DNA of 64,000 nucleotides from Arcobacter cloacae (lineage in GTDB: Bacteria > Campylobacterota > Campylobacteria > Campylobacterales > Arcobacteraceae). The position numbers and the translations under genes were made by a program. Below the pieces are notes generated by a model. It worked only from the letters and a program-made list of their open reading frames with translations. It was not told the DNA's origin and searched no databases. The stretch covers positions 124,001 to 188,000 of the forward strand of contig NZ_CP053833.1 in assembly GCF_013201935.1 (NCBI RefSeq), written 5' to 3'. Of this stretch, positions 8,666 through 18,525 are shown one piece after another. How positions within the stretch are numbered: the stretch's first letter is position 1; each line of letters opens with the position of its first letter.

Positions 8666-10681
8666 TTAGAAGTTTTCCCATTCATCATCGTTTGATTTTG
8701 AAGAACTTATTTTGATTTCATCTTTTTTTATAGTTTCTTTTTTAGGTAAAACTTTTGTATTCTTTGAAGTAACAGAGTGATTGTTTTTAATTTTCATATC
8801 TTTTGCTTTTACCTCATTTTTACCAACAAACTCTTTTGCATTTGCATTACTTACAACTAATTTTGCTATTTCATCAGTTATTACGGCAACATCATGAGTT
8901 TGTGAAGCTATTTGTGCATTTTGCTGAGTTTGTTTATCTAAATTATTAACAGCATCATTGATTTGCTCTATTCCAGCAAGTTGTTCTTTACTTGATGTTT
9001 CTATATCTTGTATTAGATTAATAGTATTTGTAATATTTTGATTTAACTCTTTATATCCTTCTATCATATTATTTGCAATTTCTTTACCATCATTTGCTTT
9101 TTTTGTAGCATTTTCAACAATTGTTTTTATCTCACGTGCAGCTTCAGCACTTCTACTTGCTAGATTTCGCACCTCTTGCGCAACAACAGCAAAACCTTTT
9201 CCAGCTTCTCCAGCAGTTGCTGCTTCAACAGCCGCGTTTAGTGATAAAATATTTGTTTGAAATGCTATTTGGTCAATTACTGAAATAGCTTCATTTATAG
9301 CATTTACTTGAGTATTTATCTCATCCATAGCAACTGTTGTTTGATTTGCTAACCTCTCTCCATTTGTTGAAGATTTTGTCACACTATTTGAATAAGTAGC
9401 CATTTTTTGGATATTTTGAGTATTATTTCTAATGTTTGCAGTTATCTCTTCAAGAACAGCTGCTGTTTCTTCTAATGCAGCGGCAGCTTCATTTGAACTT
9501 ATATTTAGTTTATCAACATTTACTAAAAGAATATTAGAACTTTCATCCAATGTTAAACCATTTGATTTATTTTCAACAAGCATATCATTTATTATTTGAG
9601 CAAGGTTATTTAATCCAATAGATACAACTCCATTATCATTTTCTACTCTAGCTCTAAAATCTAGCTTTGCAAAACTATCTAAGACATTTGTTACTTTATT
9701 TATATCTTCACATACATTTTTAGATGTATTTTCAAGCATTTCATTAAAGTTATTTTTTAACTCTTCTAAACTTTGATTTTGTGTTGATTTAGCTATTTTT
9801 TGATTTAATCTACCTTTTTTTACCTCATTTACAACTCTTTTTACATCTTCTATTAATTCATTATCTTGAATTATTAAATTTTGAGTATATTGAATATTCT
9901 TATTTATTACACTTGCCATTTTTCCAAACTCATCTTTTGAATCAAGTGCTATTAAATTTGTAGATTTTTTTTCTTTATTTAAAAAAGAGAAAAACTCTTG
10001 TAATCCATTTTGAATAATATTTGCAGAATTTGATAATTGTTTAGAAATAAAATAAGCAACTAAAGAACCTAAAATTAATGAAATAATCAATATCGTAATC
10101 ATTAAAATTGAAAAATTACTAGCAACTTCTCTTGCTTGTGGTGTTGCAGTTTGATTTTTTGCTTCTTGATAATCAATAAATTCATTTATAACTTTTAACC
10201 AGTTGGAAAATAAGGGACTTACTTCATTTACAAGTAAATTAAGTGCTTTTTCATTATTCCCTGAAGTCTTAAGTTCGATAATTTCTTTTACTAAAGGCAT
10301 AGTTTGTTTTTCAACATCTTTTATTTTATTTAAAATTTCAATCTCTTTTTGTTCAATATTATCTTTTTTTGAAAATATTTCATCCATTGGTTTTGCTGAA
10401 TCAGCGTAAAACACTTCTAGTTTTTTTATATCTTCAATTGAGTTTTTAAATAAAGGACTATTTTTATCTTCAGATAAAACAACATCTCTTATAGAAATAG
10501 CTCTATCATGAACACTTCCTCTAAAATTAATAGCATATCTTTGTTTTACAGAGTTTACATCTACAATATCATGTAGAGTATTATCAATAAATGTAACCCT
10601 ATTGATACCAATTACTGTTAACATAATGATTAGAAAAATCATTAATCCAAAACCTGAATACAACTTTTGTGATATACTCAC
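8666..10681 (-). CDS. Methyl-accepting chemotaxis protein
   Basis: A transmembrane chemoreceptor that passes ligand signals to CheA/CheW. Membrane segments lie near residues 8-28 and 190-213, flanking a periplasmic four-helix-bundle-like domain of about 160 residues. HAMP-like and coiled-coil signal domains follow. The conserved hairpin tip, with [20 protein letters not shown], is at about residues 485-510. The last five residues EWENF resemble the NWETF tail that tethers CheR/CheB in enteric receptors. The linker before it is Lys/Ser-rich, as expected for a flexible tether. The ligand is unknown. It stands alone between a terminator and a divergent methyltransferase gene. Confidence 0.95.
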   Translation of the reverse strand: MSISQKLYSGFGLMIFLIIMLTVIGINRVTFIDNTLHDIVDVNSVKQRYAINFRGSVHDRAISIRDVVLSEDKNSPLFKNSIEDIKKLEVFYADSAKPMDEIFSKKDNIEQKEIEILNKIKDVEKQTMPLVKEIIELKTSGNNEKALNLLVNEVSPLFSNWLKVINEFIDYQEAKNQTATPQAREVASNFSILMITILIISLILGSLVAYFISKQLSNSANIIQNGLQEFFSFLNKEKKSTNLIALDSKDEFGKMASVINKNIQYTQNLIIQDNELIEDVKRVVNEVKKGRLNQKIAKSTQNQSLEELKNNFNEMLENTSKNVCEDINKVTNVLDSFAKLDFRARVENDNGVVSIGLNNLAQIINDMLVENKSNGLTLDESSNILLVNVDKLNISSNEAAAALEETAAVLEEITANIRNNTQNIQKMATYSNSVTKSSTNGERLANQTTVAMDEINTQVNAINEAISVIDQIAFQTNILSLNAAVEAATAGEAGKGFAVVAQEVRNLASRSAEAAREIKTIVENATKKANDGKEIANNMIEGYKELNQNITNTINLIQDIETSSKEQLAGIEQINDAVNNLDKQTQQNAQIASQTHDVAVITDEIAKLVVSNANAKEFVGKNEVKAKDMKIKNNHSVTSKNTKVLPKKETIKKDEIKISSSKSNDDEWENF

Positions 10682-10798
10682 TTAAATCCCCCTATAAAAA
10701 ATTAAAATAATTTTGATAGTAGTACAACTATTCTTATTTACAAATTAACATTTAATAAAAAAAATAGTAAAAGTAAAACAAAAAATAAAAGGTAAAAA

Positions 10799-11401
10799 AT
10801 GAATCAACAAGAGTTTTGGAATACAAAGTTTTCAAAGGCTGATTATTTTTATGGAATAAATCCAAATGAATTTTTAGCTTCAAATATGAAGATTTTAGAA
10901 AATCATAAAAAGCTTTTATGTTTAGGTGAAGGTGAAGGAAGAAATGCAATATTTTTTGCAAAAAATGGATTTGAAGTTACTGCGATTGATGCATCTAATT
11001 TGGGTTTAGAAAAACTTGAAAATAGGGCAAAAAAAGAGAATTTAAATATAAAAACTATTTGTATGGATTTGAATCATTGGCAAACAAATGATAAGTATGA
11101 TGTAATAATGGCTTCATATTTACATATGTATAAAAATGAAAGGGAAGAGTTATTTAAAAAAATAGAAGATTCTTTGAATAAAAATGCTTATTTTATAGGT
11201 GAATTTTTTTCAACAAAACAGCTTACTTATAACAGTGGTGGACCTAAAGATTTAGATTTACTTTATACAGTTGAAGATTTTAAAGAGCATTTTAATAGTT
11301 GCCAAAAAGAGATAAAAGAAGAGATAGTTGTTTTAAATGAAGGAATAGGGCATCAAGGAGAAGCTTGTGTAATTAGAGTTGTTATAAAAAAAATCTCTTA
11401 A
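10799..11401 (+). CDS. Class I SAM-dependent methyltransferase (TehB-like)
   Basis: A 200-residue cytoplasmic methyltransferase. Motif I, KLLCLGEGEGRNA, is at about residues 39-51, followed by the acidic end of strand 2 in VTAIDASNLG. The order of strands and the FWNTKF start resemble TehB/thiopurine-type small-molecule methyltransferases. The substrate cannot be told from sequence. AAAGGTAAAAA precedes ATG 10799. It is followed 75 bases later by metH on the same strand; both handle one-carbon chemistry, but a functional link is not shown. Confidence 0.85.
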   Translation: MNQQEFWNTKFSKADYFYGINPNEFLASNMKILENHKKLLCLGEGEGRNAIFFAKNGFEVTAIDASNLGLEKLENRAKKENLNIKTICMDLNHWQTNDKYDVIMASYLHMYKNEREELFKKIEDSLNKNAYFIGEFFSTKQLTYNSGGPKDLDLLYTVEDFKEHFNSCQKEIKEEIVVLNEGIGHQGEACVIRVVIKKIS

Positions 11402-11476
11402 CAGCTTTTTAACTACGATTTTAGTACACTATCTAATAATAAATATAAAATAATTAATAGTACAAAAGAAGTATAT

Positions 11477-14400
11477 ATGTTAGAAACAATAAAAAATTTG
11501 ATTGAAAAAAAAGTTTTGATTATAGATGGAGCTATGGGAACACAGCTTCAATTAGCACAAATAAAACAAGAAGAGTGGTTATTTGAAGATAAAGATTTAG
11601 AAGGTTGTAATGAACTTTTAAATCTTACTGCTCCCCATGTTTTAGAAAAAATACATGATGATTATGCACTTGCAGGTGCTGATTTGATATGTACAAATAC
11701 CTTTGGTTCGATGCCTTGGGTTTTAGATGAGTATGACATAGGTCATATGTCTTATGAACTATCACGTTTAGGAGCTAGTTTAGTAAAAAAATCTTGTGAA
11801 AAATATAGCACAAAAGAGAAACCAAGATTTGTAGTAGCTTCAATTGGTCCAGGAACAAAACTTCCATCACTTGGTCATATTAAATATGATGAGATGTATG
11901 AGGGTTATAAAATCATGGCTAAAGGATTAGTTGATGGTGGAACTGATATATTTTTACTTGAAACTTGCCAAGACCCACTTCAAATAAAAGCAGCACTTCA
12001 TGCTCTAAATGACACAGCACCGCAAATTCCTATTATGGTATCCGTTACTATTGAGTTAAGTGGTACTATGTTAATAGGAACTGACGCTATGACAATAGCT
12101 GCTATTATGGCACCTTTTAATATCTTATCTTTAGGGTTTAATTGTGGAACAGGACCTGTTCAAGTTCATAAACATATAAAGACTTTAAGTCAAGTTTGTA
12201 AGTTTCCTATTTCAGTTCATGCAAATGCGGGACTTCCTCAAAATAGAGGTGGAAAAACTTATTATCCAATGCAACCAGAAGAGTTTACGAAACTTACAAA
12301 AGAGTTTTTACAAATCAATGGAGTTAGTTTTCTTGGTGGTTGTTGTGGAACAACACCTGCACATATAGAAGCTTTGGCAAAGGCAGTTGAAAAGGAAGTT
12401 CCACTAAAGCCTTGTGGGTTTTTGAAAGCTTCATTGGCTTCACTTTTTGGAACAGTTCCCTTAAAACAAGAACCAGCACCTTTACTTATAGGTGAGCGTT
12501 CAAATGCAACAGGAAGTAAAGCTTTTAGAGAGCTATTAAAAGCAAATGATTATGAGGGAACTTTAAGTGTTGGACAACAACAAGTACGTGCAGGGGCTCA
12601 CGTAATTGATGTATCAGTTGGATTTGCTGGTCGTGATGAAAGAGCCGATATGGATGCTGTTACTGCACTTTATTCTCAAAAAGTAGCACTTCCATTGATG
12701 CCAGATTCTACACAAATTTATGCTCTTGAAGCTGCACTTAAACAAATAGGTGGAAGAGCAATTATAAACTCTGTAAATTTAGAAGATGGTGAAGAAAAAT
12801 TTGATGCGGTTTGTTCTTTGGCTAAAAAATTTGGAGCAGCTTTAGTTTGTTTGGTTATTGATGAAATTGGAATGGCAAAAACAGTAGAGAGAAAACTAGA
12901 AGTTGCTGAGCGAATCTATGATTTATGTGTAAATAGACACGGTTTTGACCCAAATGATTTAGTATTTGATATGCTTACTTTTACTATTGGAAGTGGAGAT
13001 GATGAATATAGAAATGCTGGAATTGATACCCTTGAAGCAATAAGAGAGTTTCAAATTAGACATCCAGAAGTTGGAACTACTTTAGGTTTATCAAATATCT
13101 CTTTTGGATTAAGTACAGACGCTAGAATTTATTTAAATTCTATCTATCTTGACCATTGTGTAAAAGCTGGATTAACAAGTGCTATTGTAAATGTAAAACA
13201 TATATTACCACTAAATAAAATAAGTCCTGAAGATAGAAAAGCTTGTGATAATTTGATTTTTAATATTTGGGAAAATGGTGCTGATCCATTATTTGCTTTT
13301 ATTGAACATTTCTCAAATGTTGGTGCGCAAGAAGAACAAAGTGATGAAGAGTATCAAAAACTTGAACCAATTGAAAAAGTAAAAAAACTTCTTCTTGATG
13401 GAGATAAAGATAGATTGATTCCTTTAGCTTTAGAGTTAAAAGATAGTGTTAATCCTGAAATTATAGTAAATGAATGGTTAATTGATGGGATGAAAATTAT
13501 TGGAGAGTTATTTGGTAGTGGTCAAATGCAGTTACCATTTGTACTTCAAAGTGCTGAAACTATGAAAGCAACTGTTGATGCACTTAATCCATATTTACCA
13601 AAACAAGAGAAAGCAAGTGAAACAACACTAATTCTTGGAACTGTAAAAGGTGATGTTCATGATGTTGGTAAAAACTTAGTTGATATTATTTTAAGTAATA
13701 ACGGGTTTAAAGTTGTAAATATTGGTATAAAAGCTGGTTTAGATACTTTTGTTGAAAAACTTCAAGAACATAATGCTCATGCAATTGGAATGAGTGGATT
13801 ACTTGTAAAAAGTACAGCTGTTATGAAAGAAAATCTTGAAGAGTTACAAAAACTAGGAATTAAAGTTCCTGTACTTTTAGGTGGTGCAGCTTTAACTAAA
13901 AACTTTATTGATGAGTATTGTAGACCATATTATGATGGTCCGATTTTTTATTGTAGAGATGCCTTTGATGGTGTTGTTTCTATGCAAAGAATTGAAAAGG
14001 GTGATGCTAATAACACTGCACTTGCAGCTGATTTAATTCAAATTATTGATACAAGTGATAGGGTTGAAGAAGAGGTTGTTGAAATTCCACCTTATGAAGA
14101 GATTACTATGCCACAACGTGGGAAATTTGTCTTCCCTCCAATTTGGGATAGAATCGCTAGAACTGGTAAAAAACTTGATAAAGAGTTGATTTTTAAGTGG
14201 ATAAATCATAGGGTTTTATTTAGACAAAGATGGGGATATAAAAGAGGTAAACAAGACTCACAAGCTTTTTTAAAATATGAAAAAGATGTGGTTGAGCCAA
14301 CTTATGAGGCTTTAAAAGCTGAGTTAGTTGATAAAGATATTTTTGACCCAATTGCTATTTATGCTTATTATCCTTGTATTTCCCATGATAATAAACTTTA

Positions 14401-14956
14401 TATTTTTGATAGAAAATATCTATTTAATACACTTGAAGAGTCAAAAAATGTACCACTTTTGAGTGAAGCTATAAAAGTATTAGAGTTTCCAAGACAAAAA
14501 AGAAAACCATTTAGATGTATAGCTGATTTTTTTGCAAATGATAGACTTGATGTGGTTGCCTTTACACTTGCAAGTGCTGGTCTTAAAATTTCTGATTATG
14601 AAAGAAGTCTATATGATAAAGGTGAATTTACAAAATATTATCAAGTTCATGGACTTGGTGTTGAACTTGCTGAAGCACTAGCTGAAGTTTTACATAAACA
14701 AATAAGACTTGATTTAGATATAGTGCCAAAAGAGGGACATACTTTAAATGATGTTCAAATGAAACAATATGTAGGTTGTCGATATTCTCCTGGATATGCT
14801 GCTTGTCCTGATTTGGCTATGAATAGAGATATTTTTGATTTATTAAATCCTGAAGAGTTTGGAATAGAATTATCTGAAACATTCCAAATGCATCCTGAGC
14901 AAACTACTTGTGCGATAGTGGTTACTAATCCTGAGGCAAATTATTATAATATATAA
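11477..14956 (+). CDS. metH: Cobalamin-dependent methionine synthase
   Basis: MetH moves a methyl group from methyltetrahydrofolate through cobalamin to homocysteine. All four modules are present. The homocysteine domain (about 1-310) has zinc ligands C223, C289 and C290 (GGCCGTT). The folate-binding domain (about 330-600) has LLIGERSNATGSKAF. The B12 cap and Rossmann domains (about 630-880) have GDVHDVGKN, whose H728 is the lower cobalt ligand. The SAM-reactivation domain ends near YFANYN-type motifs, with GCRYSPGYAACPD. At 1159 residues it is slightly shorter than the E. coli enzyme. AAAGAAG precedes ATG 11477. The 75-base leader is too short for a cobalamin riboswitch. Confidence 0.98.
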   Translation: MLETIKNLIEKKVLIIDGAMGTQLQLAQIKQEEWLFEDKDLEGCNELLNLTAPHVLEKIHDDYALAGADLICTNTFGSMPWVLDEYDIGHMSYELSRLGASLVKKSCEKYSTKEKPRFVVASIGPGTKLPSLGHIKYDEMYEGYKIMAKGLVDGGTDIFLLETCQDPLQIKAALHALNDTAPQIPIMVSVTIELSGTMLIGTDAMTIAAIMAPFNILSLGFNCGTGPVQVHKHIKTLSQVCKFPISVHANAGLPQNRGGKTYYPMQPEEFTKLTKEFLQINGVSFLGGCCGTTPAHIEALAKAVEKEVPLKPCGFLKASLASLFGTVPLKQEPAPLLIGERSNATGSKAFRELLKANDYEGTLSVGQQQVRAGAHVIDVSVGFAGRDERADMDAVTALYSQKVALPLMPDSTQIYALEAALKQIGGRAIINSVNLEDGEEKFDAVCSLAKKFGAALVCLVIDEIGMAKTVERKLEVAERIYDLCVNRHGFDPNDLVFDMLTFTIGSGDDEYRNAGIDTLEAIREFQIRHPEVGTTLGLSNISFGLSTDARIYLNSIYLDHCVKAGLTSAIVNVKHILPLNKISPEDRKACDNLIFNIWENGADPLFAFIEHFSNVGAQEEQSDEEYQKLEPIEKVKKLLLDGDKDRLIPLALELKDSVNPEIIVNEWLIDGMKIIGELFGSGQMQLPFVLQSAETMKATVDALNPYLPKQEKASETTLILGTVKGDVHDVGKNLVDIILSNNGFKVVNIGIKAGLDTFVEKLQEHNAHAIGMSGLLVKSTAVMKENLEELQKLGIKVPVLLGGAALTKNFIDEYCRPYYDGPIFYCRDAFDGVVSMQRIEKGDANNTALAADLIQIIDTSDRVEEEVVEIPPYEEITMPQRGKFVFPPIWDRIARTGKKLDKELIFKWINHRVLFRQRWGYKRGKQDSQAFLKYEKDVVEPTYEALKAELVDKDIFDPIAIYAYYPCISHDNKLYIFDRKYLFNTLEESKNVPLLSEAIKVLEFPRQKRKPFRCIADFFANDRLDVVAFTLASAGLKISDYERSLYDKGEFTKYYQVHGLGVELAEALAEVLHKQIRLDLDIVPKEGHTLNDVQMKQYVGCRYSPGYAACPDLAMNRDIFDLLNPEEFGIELSETFQMHPEQTTCAIVVTNPEANYYNI

Positions 14957-14958
14957 AT

Positions 14959-14990
14959 AAAAAAAGGTTAGGAAAAACCTAACCTTTTTT
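14959..14990. terminator. Bidirectional terminator between metH and the peroxiredoxin
   Basis: AAAAAAAGGTTAGG pairs with CCTAACCTTTTTT around a 5-base A loop. T-tracts follow on both strands. Confidence 0.9.
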
Positions 14991-15030
14991 CTGATAATTA
15001 TAAGTGGATTTAAATATAAACAAAAAAATA

Positions 15031-15735
15031 TTAAGACATAATCTCTTCAACAGTGATATAATCACCAACTCTTCCCGTCATTTGTTCAACATCAGTGTTT
15101 ACTGGAAGTGTTTTTTTACCTGGTACCCAACCTGCTGGACAAACTTCACCTGTTTTTTCTGCATGTTGCCAAGCTCTAACTTGTCTTAAGAATTCATGTA
15201 CGTTTCTTCCAACCATTGGAGCTTGAACTTCTTGAGCTACAACCACACCATCTGGATTGATTAAGAATCTTCCTCTTAAAGCAACACCTTGCTCTTCAAT
15301 CATAACACCAAATGCTCTTGAAACAGCACCAGTTGGGTCTGCACCAATAGTAAGTTTTAATCCTTTTAATAAAGGTTCTGTTTCAACGAATCTTTTGTGA
15401 GAGAATTTTGTATCAGTTGATACAGCTAAAATTTCAACACCAAGTTCTTGGAATTCATCATATTTTGCATTCATTGCAGCAATTTCTGTTGGACAAACAA
15501 AAGTAAAATCAGCTGGGTAAAAACAAACTACATGCCATTTTCCTTTATAATCTTCACTACTTACGTTTGTGTAGTGACCTGTTTTTGAATCATACGCATC
15601 CATTTTAAACTCTGGAACTTTTCTTAAAACTAAACTTGAACTCATATCTTTTTCCTTTTTTATTTCGTTATTATTTTCATTTTCTACAATATTTTTATTT
15701 TCTTCAATCGGTTTTGCACCTGTATCACAAGCCAT
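15031..15735 (-). CDS. ahpC: AhpC-type 2-Cys peroxiredoxin
   Basis: Reduces hydrogen peroxide and organic peroxides with two cysteines. The peroxidatic Cys is C81 in FYPADFTFVCPTE and the resolving Cys is in GEVCPAGW. The frame is 234 residues from ATG 15735, which has a strong AAGGAG site. An internal in-frame ATG (15645, MSSSLVLRKVPEF) also has a good AAGGA site and gives the usual AhpC length of about 204 residues. The extra 30 residues are hydrophilic, rich in Asn, Glu and Lys. Either one start is real or both forms are made. No AhpF or thioredoxin reductase gene is adjacent. A 7-bp hairpin at 15753-15775 lies in the leader, after a TAGAAT box at 15784-15789. Confidence 0.94.
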   Translation of the reverse strand: MACDTGAKPIEENKNIVENENNNEIKKEKDMSSSLVLRKVPEFKMDAYDSKTGHYTNVSSEDYKGKWHVVCFYPADFTFVCPTEIAAMNAKYDEFQELGVEILAVSTDTKFSHKRFVETEPLLKGLKLTIGADPTGAVSRAFGVMIEEQGVALRGRFLINPDGVVVAQEVQAPMVGRNVHEFLRQVRAWQHAEKTGEVCPAGWVPGKKTLPVNTDVEQMTGRVGDYITVEEIMS

Positions 15736-15752
15736 ATTATTCTCCTTGTTTA

Positions 15753-15775
15753 CAAAGGATAATCTTTTTCCTTTG
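15753..15775. promoter_or_regulatory. Small hairpin in the peroxiredoxin leader
   Basis: CAAAGGA (15753-15759) pairs with TCCTTTG (15769-15775) around 9 bases, between the -10 box and the ribosome site. It could be an operator or an RNA hairpin. Confidence 0.35.
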
Positions 15776-15783
15776 ATAAAAGA

Positions 15784-15789
15784 ATTCTA
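15784..15789 (-). promoter_or_regulatory. -10 box of the peroxiredoxin promoter
   Basis: TAGAAT on the minus strand, 48 bases before ATG 15735. I see no convincing PerR box (TTATAAT-N-ATTATAA) around it. Confidence 0.4.
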
Positions 15790-15948
15790 CATGAATGAAA
15801 ATTAAAATTTACTTAAATATAAAATAAATTTATAAATTTATGATAATTAAAACTTATAATTATATACAAAAGCCCACAATTACAAGCATATTGTTATTTG
15901 ATGTTATATATAATTCCAGTTTATTTTATATATAACATAGGATTAATA

Positions 15949-16818
15949 TTGACAAATAGCGCAAAAGGTTTGATTCTTGGCTCAATGGGTGTATTTATAA
16001 TGAGTTTAGAATCACTATTTATAAAATTTACAACGATTTCACCATTTTTATTTGCTTTTTATATAGGGATATTTATGTTTATTTCTATGGCGTCAACATT
16101 TTTATTTAAGGATTTTAACTATTTAAAAAAAGCAGTTAAAACTTCTTTTCCATTTTTATTAATTTGTTCTTTTTTTATGGCAACATCTAATATATTTTTT
16201 ATAAATGCTGTTAAAACTACAACAGTTGCAAATGTAGTAATAATCTTTAGTACGTCAGCACTTTTTTCTGCATTAATTGGTTATTTACTTTATAAACAAA
16301 AAGTTACTAAAAATATATTTTACGCTTCATTTTTTATGTTTATAGGATTATTTATAATATTTAATGACAAATTAGAAGTTGGAAGTATAAAAGGAAATAT
16401 TTTTGCTTTATTGTGTACTTTGTTTTTTTCTGTCTCTTTTGTATTATTATCAAGATATAAAGATATGAATAGAGTTGTTTTAACAGCATTTAGTGGAATA
16501 TTATTAACAGTTATTGCATACTTTTTTTGTGAAGAATTGTCAATAGATTTAAAAACTTTAGTTATTGTGATGATTATGGGATTAATAATAAGTCCTATTT
16601 CAAGGGTTTTATTAGGAACAGGTGCTAAATATATAAATGCAAGTGAAGTTAGTCTTTTGATGTTAATAGAGACAATAATGGCACCTATTTGGGTTTGGAT
16701 ATTTTTGGCTGAAGTTCCAAGTTCTTATACATTTATAGGAGGATTTATAATTATTTTAACTTTAATAATAAACTCTATCTATACTTTAAAACAAGAGAGA
16801 AAAAATCTCTCTTTTTAG
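15949..16818 (+). CDS. EamA/DMT-family membrane transporter
   Basis: A ten-segment inner-membrane protein of the drug/metabolite transporter superfamily, made of two EamA repeats (about residues 5-130 and 145-280). These proteins export small metabolites; the substrate is not evident. I choose TTG 15949 because AGGA lies 6 bases upstream and the protein (289 residues) then starts just before the first membrane segment. A longer frame from TTG 15898/ATG 15901 adds a hydrophobic stretch but has no ribosome site. The end overlaps a terminator hairpin. It converges with the DoxX gene. Confidence 0.88.
   Translation: MTNSAKGLILGSMGVFIMSLESLFIKFTTISPFLFAFYIGIFMFISMASTFLFKDFNYLKKAVKTSFPFLLICSFFMATSNIFFINAVKTTTVANVVIIFSTSALFSALIGYLLYKQKVTKNIFYASFFMFIGLFIIFNDKLEVGSIKGNIFALLCTLFFSVSFVLLSRYKDMNRVVLTAFSGILLTVIAYFFCEELSIDLKTLVIVMIMGLIISPISRVLLGTGAKYINASEVSLLMLIETIMAPIWVWIFLAEVPSSYTFIGGFIIILTLIINSIYTLKQERKNLSF
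16793..16816 (+). terminator. Terminator overlapping the end of the EamA gene
   Basis: AAGAGAGA pairs with TCTCTCTT around an A5 loop, followed by T residues. It lies within the last codons of the transporter gene. Confidence 0.7.
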
Positions 16819-16820
16819 TT

Positions 16821-17249
16821 TTATTTTCTTCTATTTCTTCCATCAAAACTAAATCTTCCAGCTCCAATGAACATTAAAGAAATAGAAGTTAAAAGATAAA
16901 TTAAAGCAAGTTCAATTACAGGACCACCTGTTTTACCAAGAGTAAACAAATCATTTCCATGTGCTAAAAATATTGCAAATACCATTGTTAAAGCAAAAAA
17001 GAAAGAAGAAACTCTAGTATATAAACCAATGATTATTAAAATTGGGAAAACAATTTCACCTAAATATACACCATAAGCTACAAATTCAGGTAATCCAGCT
17101 TTTACAACTAAACCTTTAATTCCAGCTATTCCATTTATTAGTTTGTGGTAACCATGAAATAACATAAGTGTTGCAATACTTACTCTTAATATTAGTTTTC
17201 CAATATCTTCATTTAATATGCGAGATAATAGATATTCAAAATTTCTCAT
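16821..17249 (-). CDS. DoxX-family membrane protein
   Basis: A 142-residue protein with four hydrophobic segments, matching the DoxX family in LRVSIATLMLFHGYHKL and YLGEIVFPILIIIGL. DoxX-like proteins are inner-membrane proteins, some acting in redox or sulfur metabolism, but most are uncharacterised. The C-terminus is short and basic (GRNRRK). AGGATTATTATG gives the start at 17249. It converges with the EamA gene two bases away and is divergent from the YqhD-type gene. Confidence 0.88.
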   Translation of the reverse strand: MRNFEYLLSRILNEDIGKLILRVSIATLMLFHGYHKLINGIAGIKGLVVKAGLPEFVAYGVYLGEIVFPILIIIGLYTRVSSFFFALTMVFAIFLAHGNDLFTLGKTGGPVIELALIYLLTSISLMFIGAGRFSFDGRNRRK

Positions 17250-17354
17250 AATAATCCTTTAAATTTTTTATAGATTGTAACTTTTTTATTATTAAATTAA
17301 CTACTAATTAGTATTAAAAAGTATAACCATTGTAATCATTTAGAAATAATAATC

Positions 17355-17360
17355 TATAAT
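17355..17360 (+). promoter_or_regulatory. -10 box of the yqhD-type gene
   Basis: TATAAT, 30 bases before the GTG start, in the 141-base divergent gap. Confidence 0.5.
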
Positions 17361-17390
17361 AATTAATAAATATCAAAAAAAGGATTTATC

Positions 17391-18524
17391 GTGAAATATA
17401 CATATTTTAATCCAACAGCTGTTGAGTTCGGAGAGGGAAAAATAGAGTCAATAGTTAATTATATTGATAAAAATCAAAAAATTTTAGTTGTTTATGGTGG
17501 AGGAAGTATCAAAAAGAATGGAGTTTTTGAACAAGTTTCAAAAGCTTTAAAAGGTTTTACTTGGTTTGAGTTTAGTGGAGTTGAGCCAAATCCATCGGTT
17601 GAAACATTAAATAAAGCAGTTGAATTTATAAAAGAGAATAAAATAGATTTTGTTTTAGCAGTTGGTGGTGGTTCTGTTATTGATGGAAGTAAATATATAG
17701 TTGCAGCGTCTGTTTATGAAGGTGATGGATGGGACTTTTTAGAAGGAAAAACTATAGAAAAAGCTCTTCCTTTAGGAGCTATCTTAACACTTCCTGCAAC
17801 AGGGAGTGAATCAAATCCTACGGCTGTAATCTCAAAATATTCAACTAATGAAAAAAGATATTTTGCTTCACCTTTGGTTTTTCCAAAGTTTGCTGTTTTA
17901 GATTCAACAGTTATGAATAGTTTAGATGATAGACAATTAGCAAATGGTTTAGTTGATGCTTTTGTTCATACTTGTGAACAATATTTAACATATCCTAATA
18001 GCTCTCTTTTACATGATGGCTATGCACAAACTATTTTAAAAGGTTTACACACTTTAGCACAAGATTGGCAAAATAGAAGAACAGCTTTATGGCAAGAGAA
18101 TCTTATGCTTTTAGCAAATCAAGCATTAAATGGATTTATAGGTTCAGGAGTTCCACAAGATTGGGCAACGCATATGATAGGACATGAGCTTACAGCATTC
18201 TATGGACTTGACCATGCAAGAAGTTTAGCAGTTGTTCAACCACATCTTTTAAGAGTTATGATAAAAGAGAAACAAGAAAAATTAGTTCAAATGGGGAAAG
18301 AAGTTTTTGATATGCCACATAACTATGAAATGGTAATAGAAGCAATAGAATATATGTACCATAGTATAGGAGTTTCAACAAAACTAAAAGAGTATAATAT
18401 CGATGATAAAGTAGTTGAAAATGTAACAAAAGCTTTAGAAAAACATGGAATGAGCAAAATAGGAGAAAGAGGAACTATCACTTTAGAAAAAGTGGCTCAA
18501 ATTTTAGAATTATCAATGAAGTAG
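17391..18524 (+). CDS. yqhD: Iron-type alcohol dehydrogenase, YqhD-like NADPH aldehyde reductase
   Basis: A 377-residue group III alcohol dehydrogenase. The E. coli YqhD homologue reduces short and reactive aldehydes with NADPH. VGGGSVIDGSKYI (about 91-103) is the nucleotide-binding motif. Metal ligands D189, H193, H265 and H275 sit in GLVDAFVH, MIGHELTA and GLDHARSLA, matching the zinc site of YqhD. It starts at GTG 17391 with AAAGGATTTATC upstream and a TATAAT box 30 bases before. It stands alone; the substrate in this organism is not evident, but a role in aldehyde detoxification is a fair guess from the family. Confidence 0.92.
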   Translation: MKYTYFNPTAVEFGEGKIESIVNYIDKNQKILVVYGGGSIKKNGVFEQVSKALKGFTWFEFSGVEPNPSVETLNKAVEFIKENKIDFVLAVGGGSVIDGSKYIVAASVYEGDGWDFLEGKTIEKALPLGAILTLPATGSESNPTAVISKYSTNEKRYFASPLVFPKFAVLDSTVMNSLDDRQLANGLVDAFVHTCEQYLTYPNSSLLHDGYAQTILKGLHTLAQDWQNRRTALWQENLMLLANQALNGFIGSGVPQDWATHMIGHELTAFYGLDHARSLAVVQPHLLRVMIKEKQEKLVQMGKEVFDMPHNYEMVIEAIEYMYHSIGVSTKLKEYNIDDKVVENVTKALEKHGMSKIGERGTITLEKVAQILELSMK

Positions 18525-18525
18525 T

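Noticed and set aside
11402-11476. Cobalamin riboswitch before metH
   Set aside because: 75 bases is too short and no B12-box-like sequence is present.
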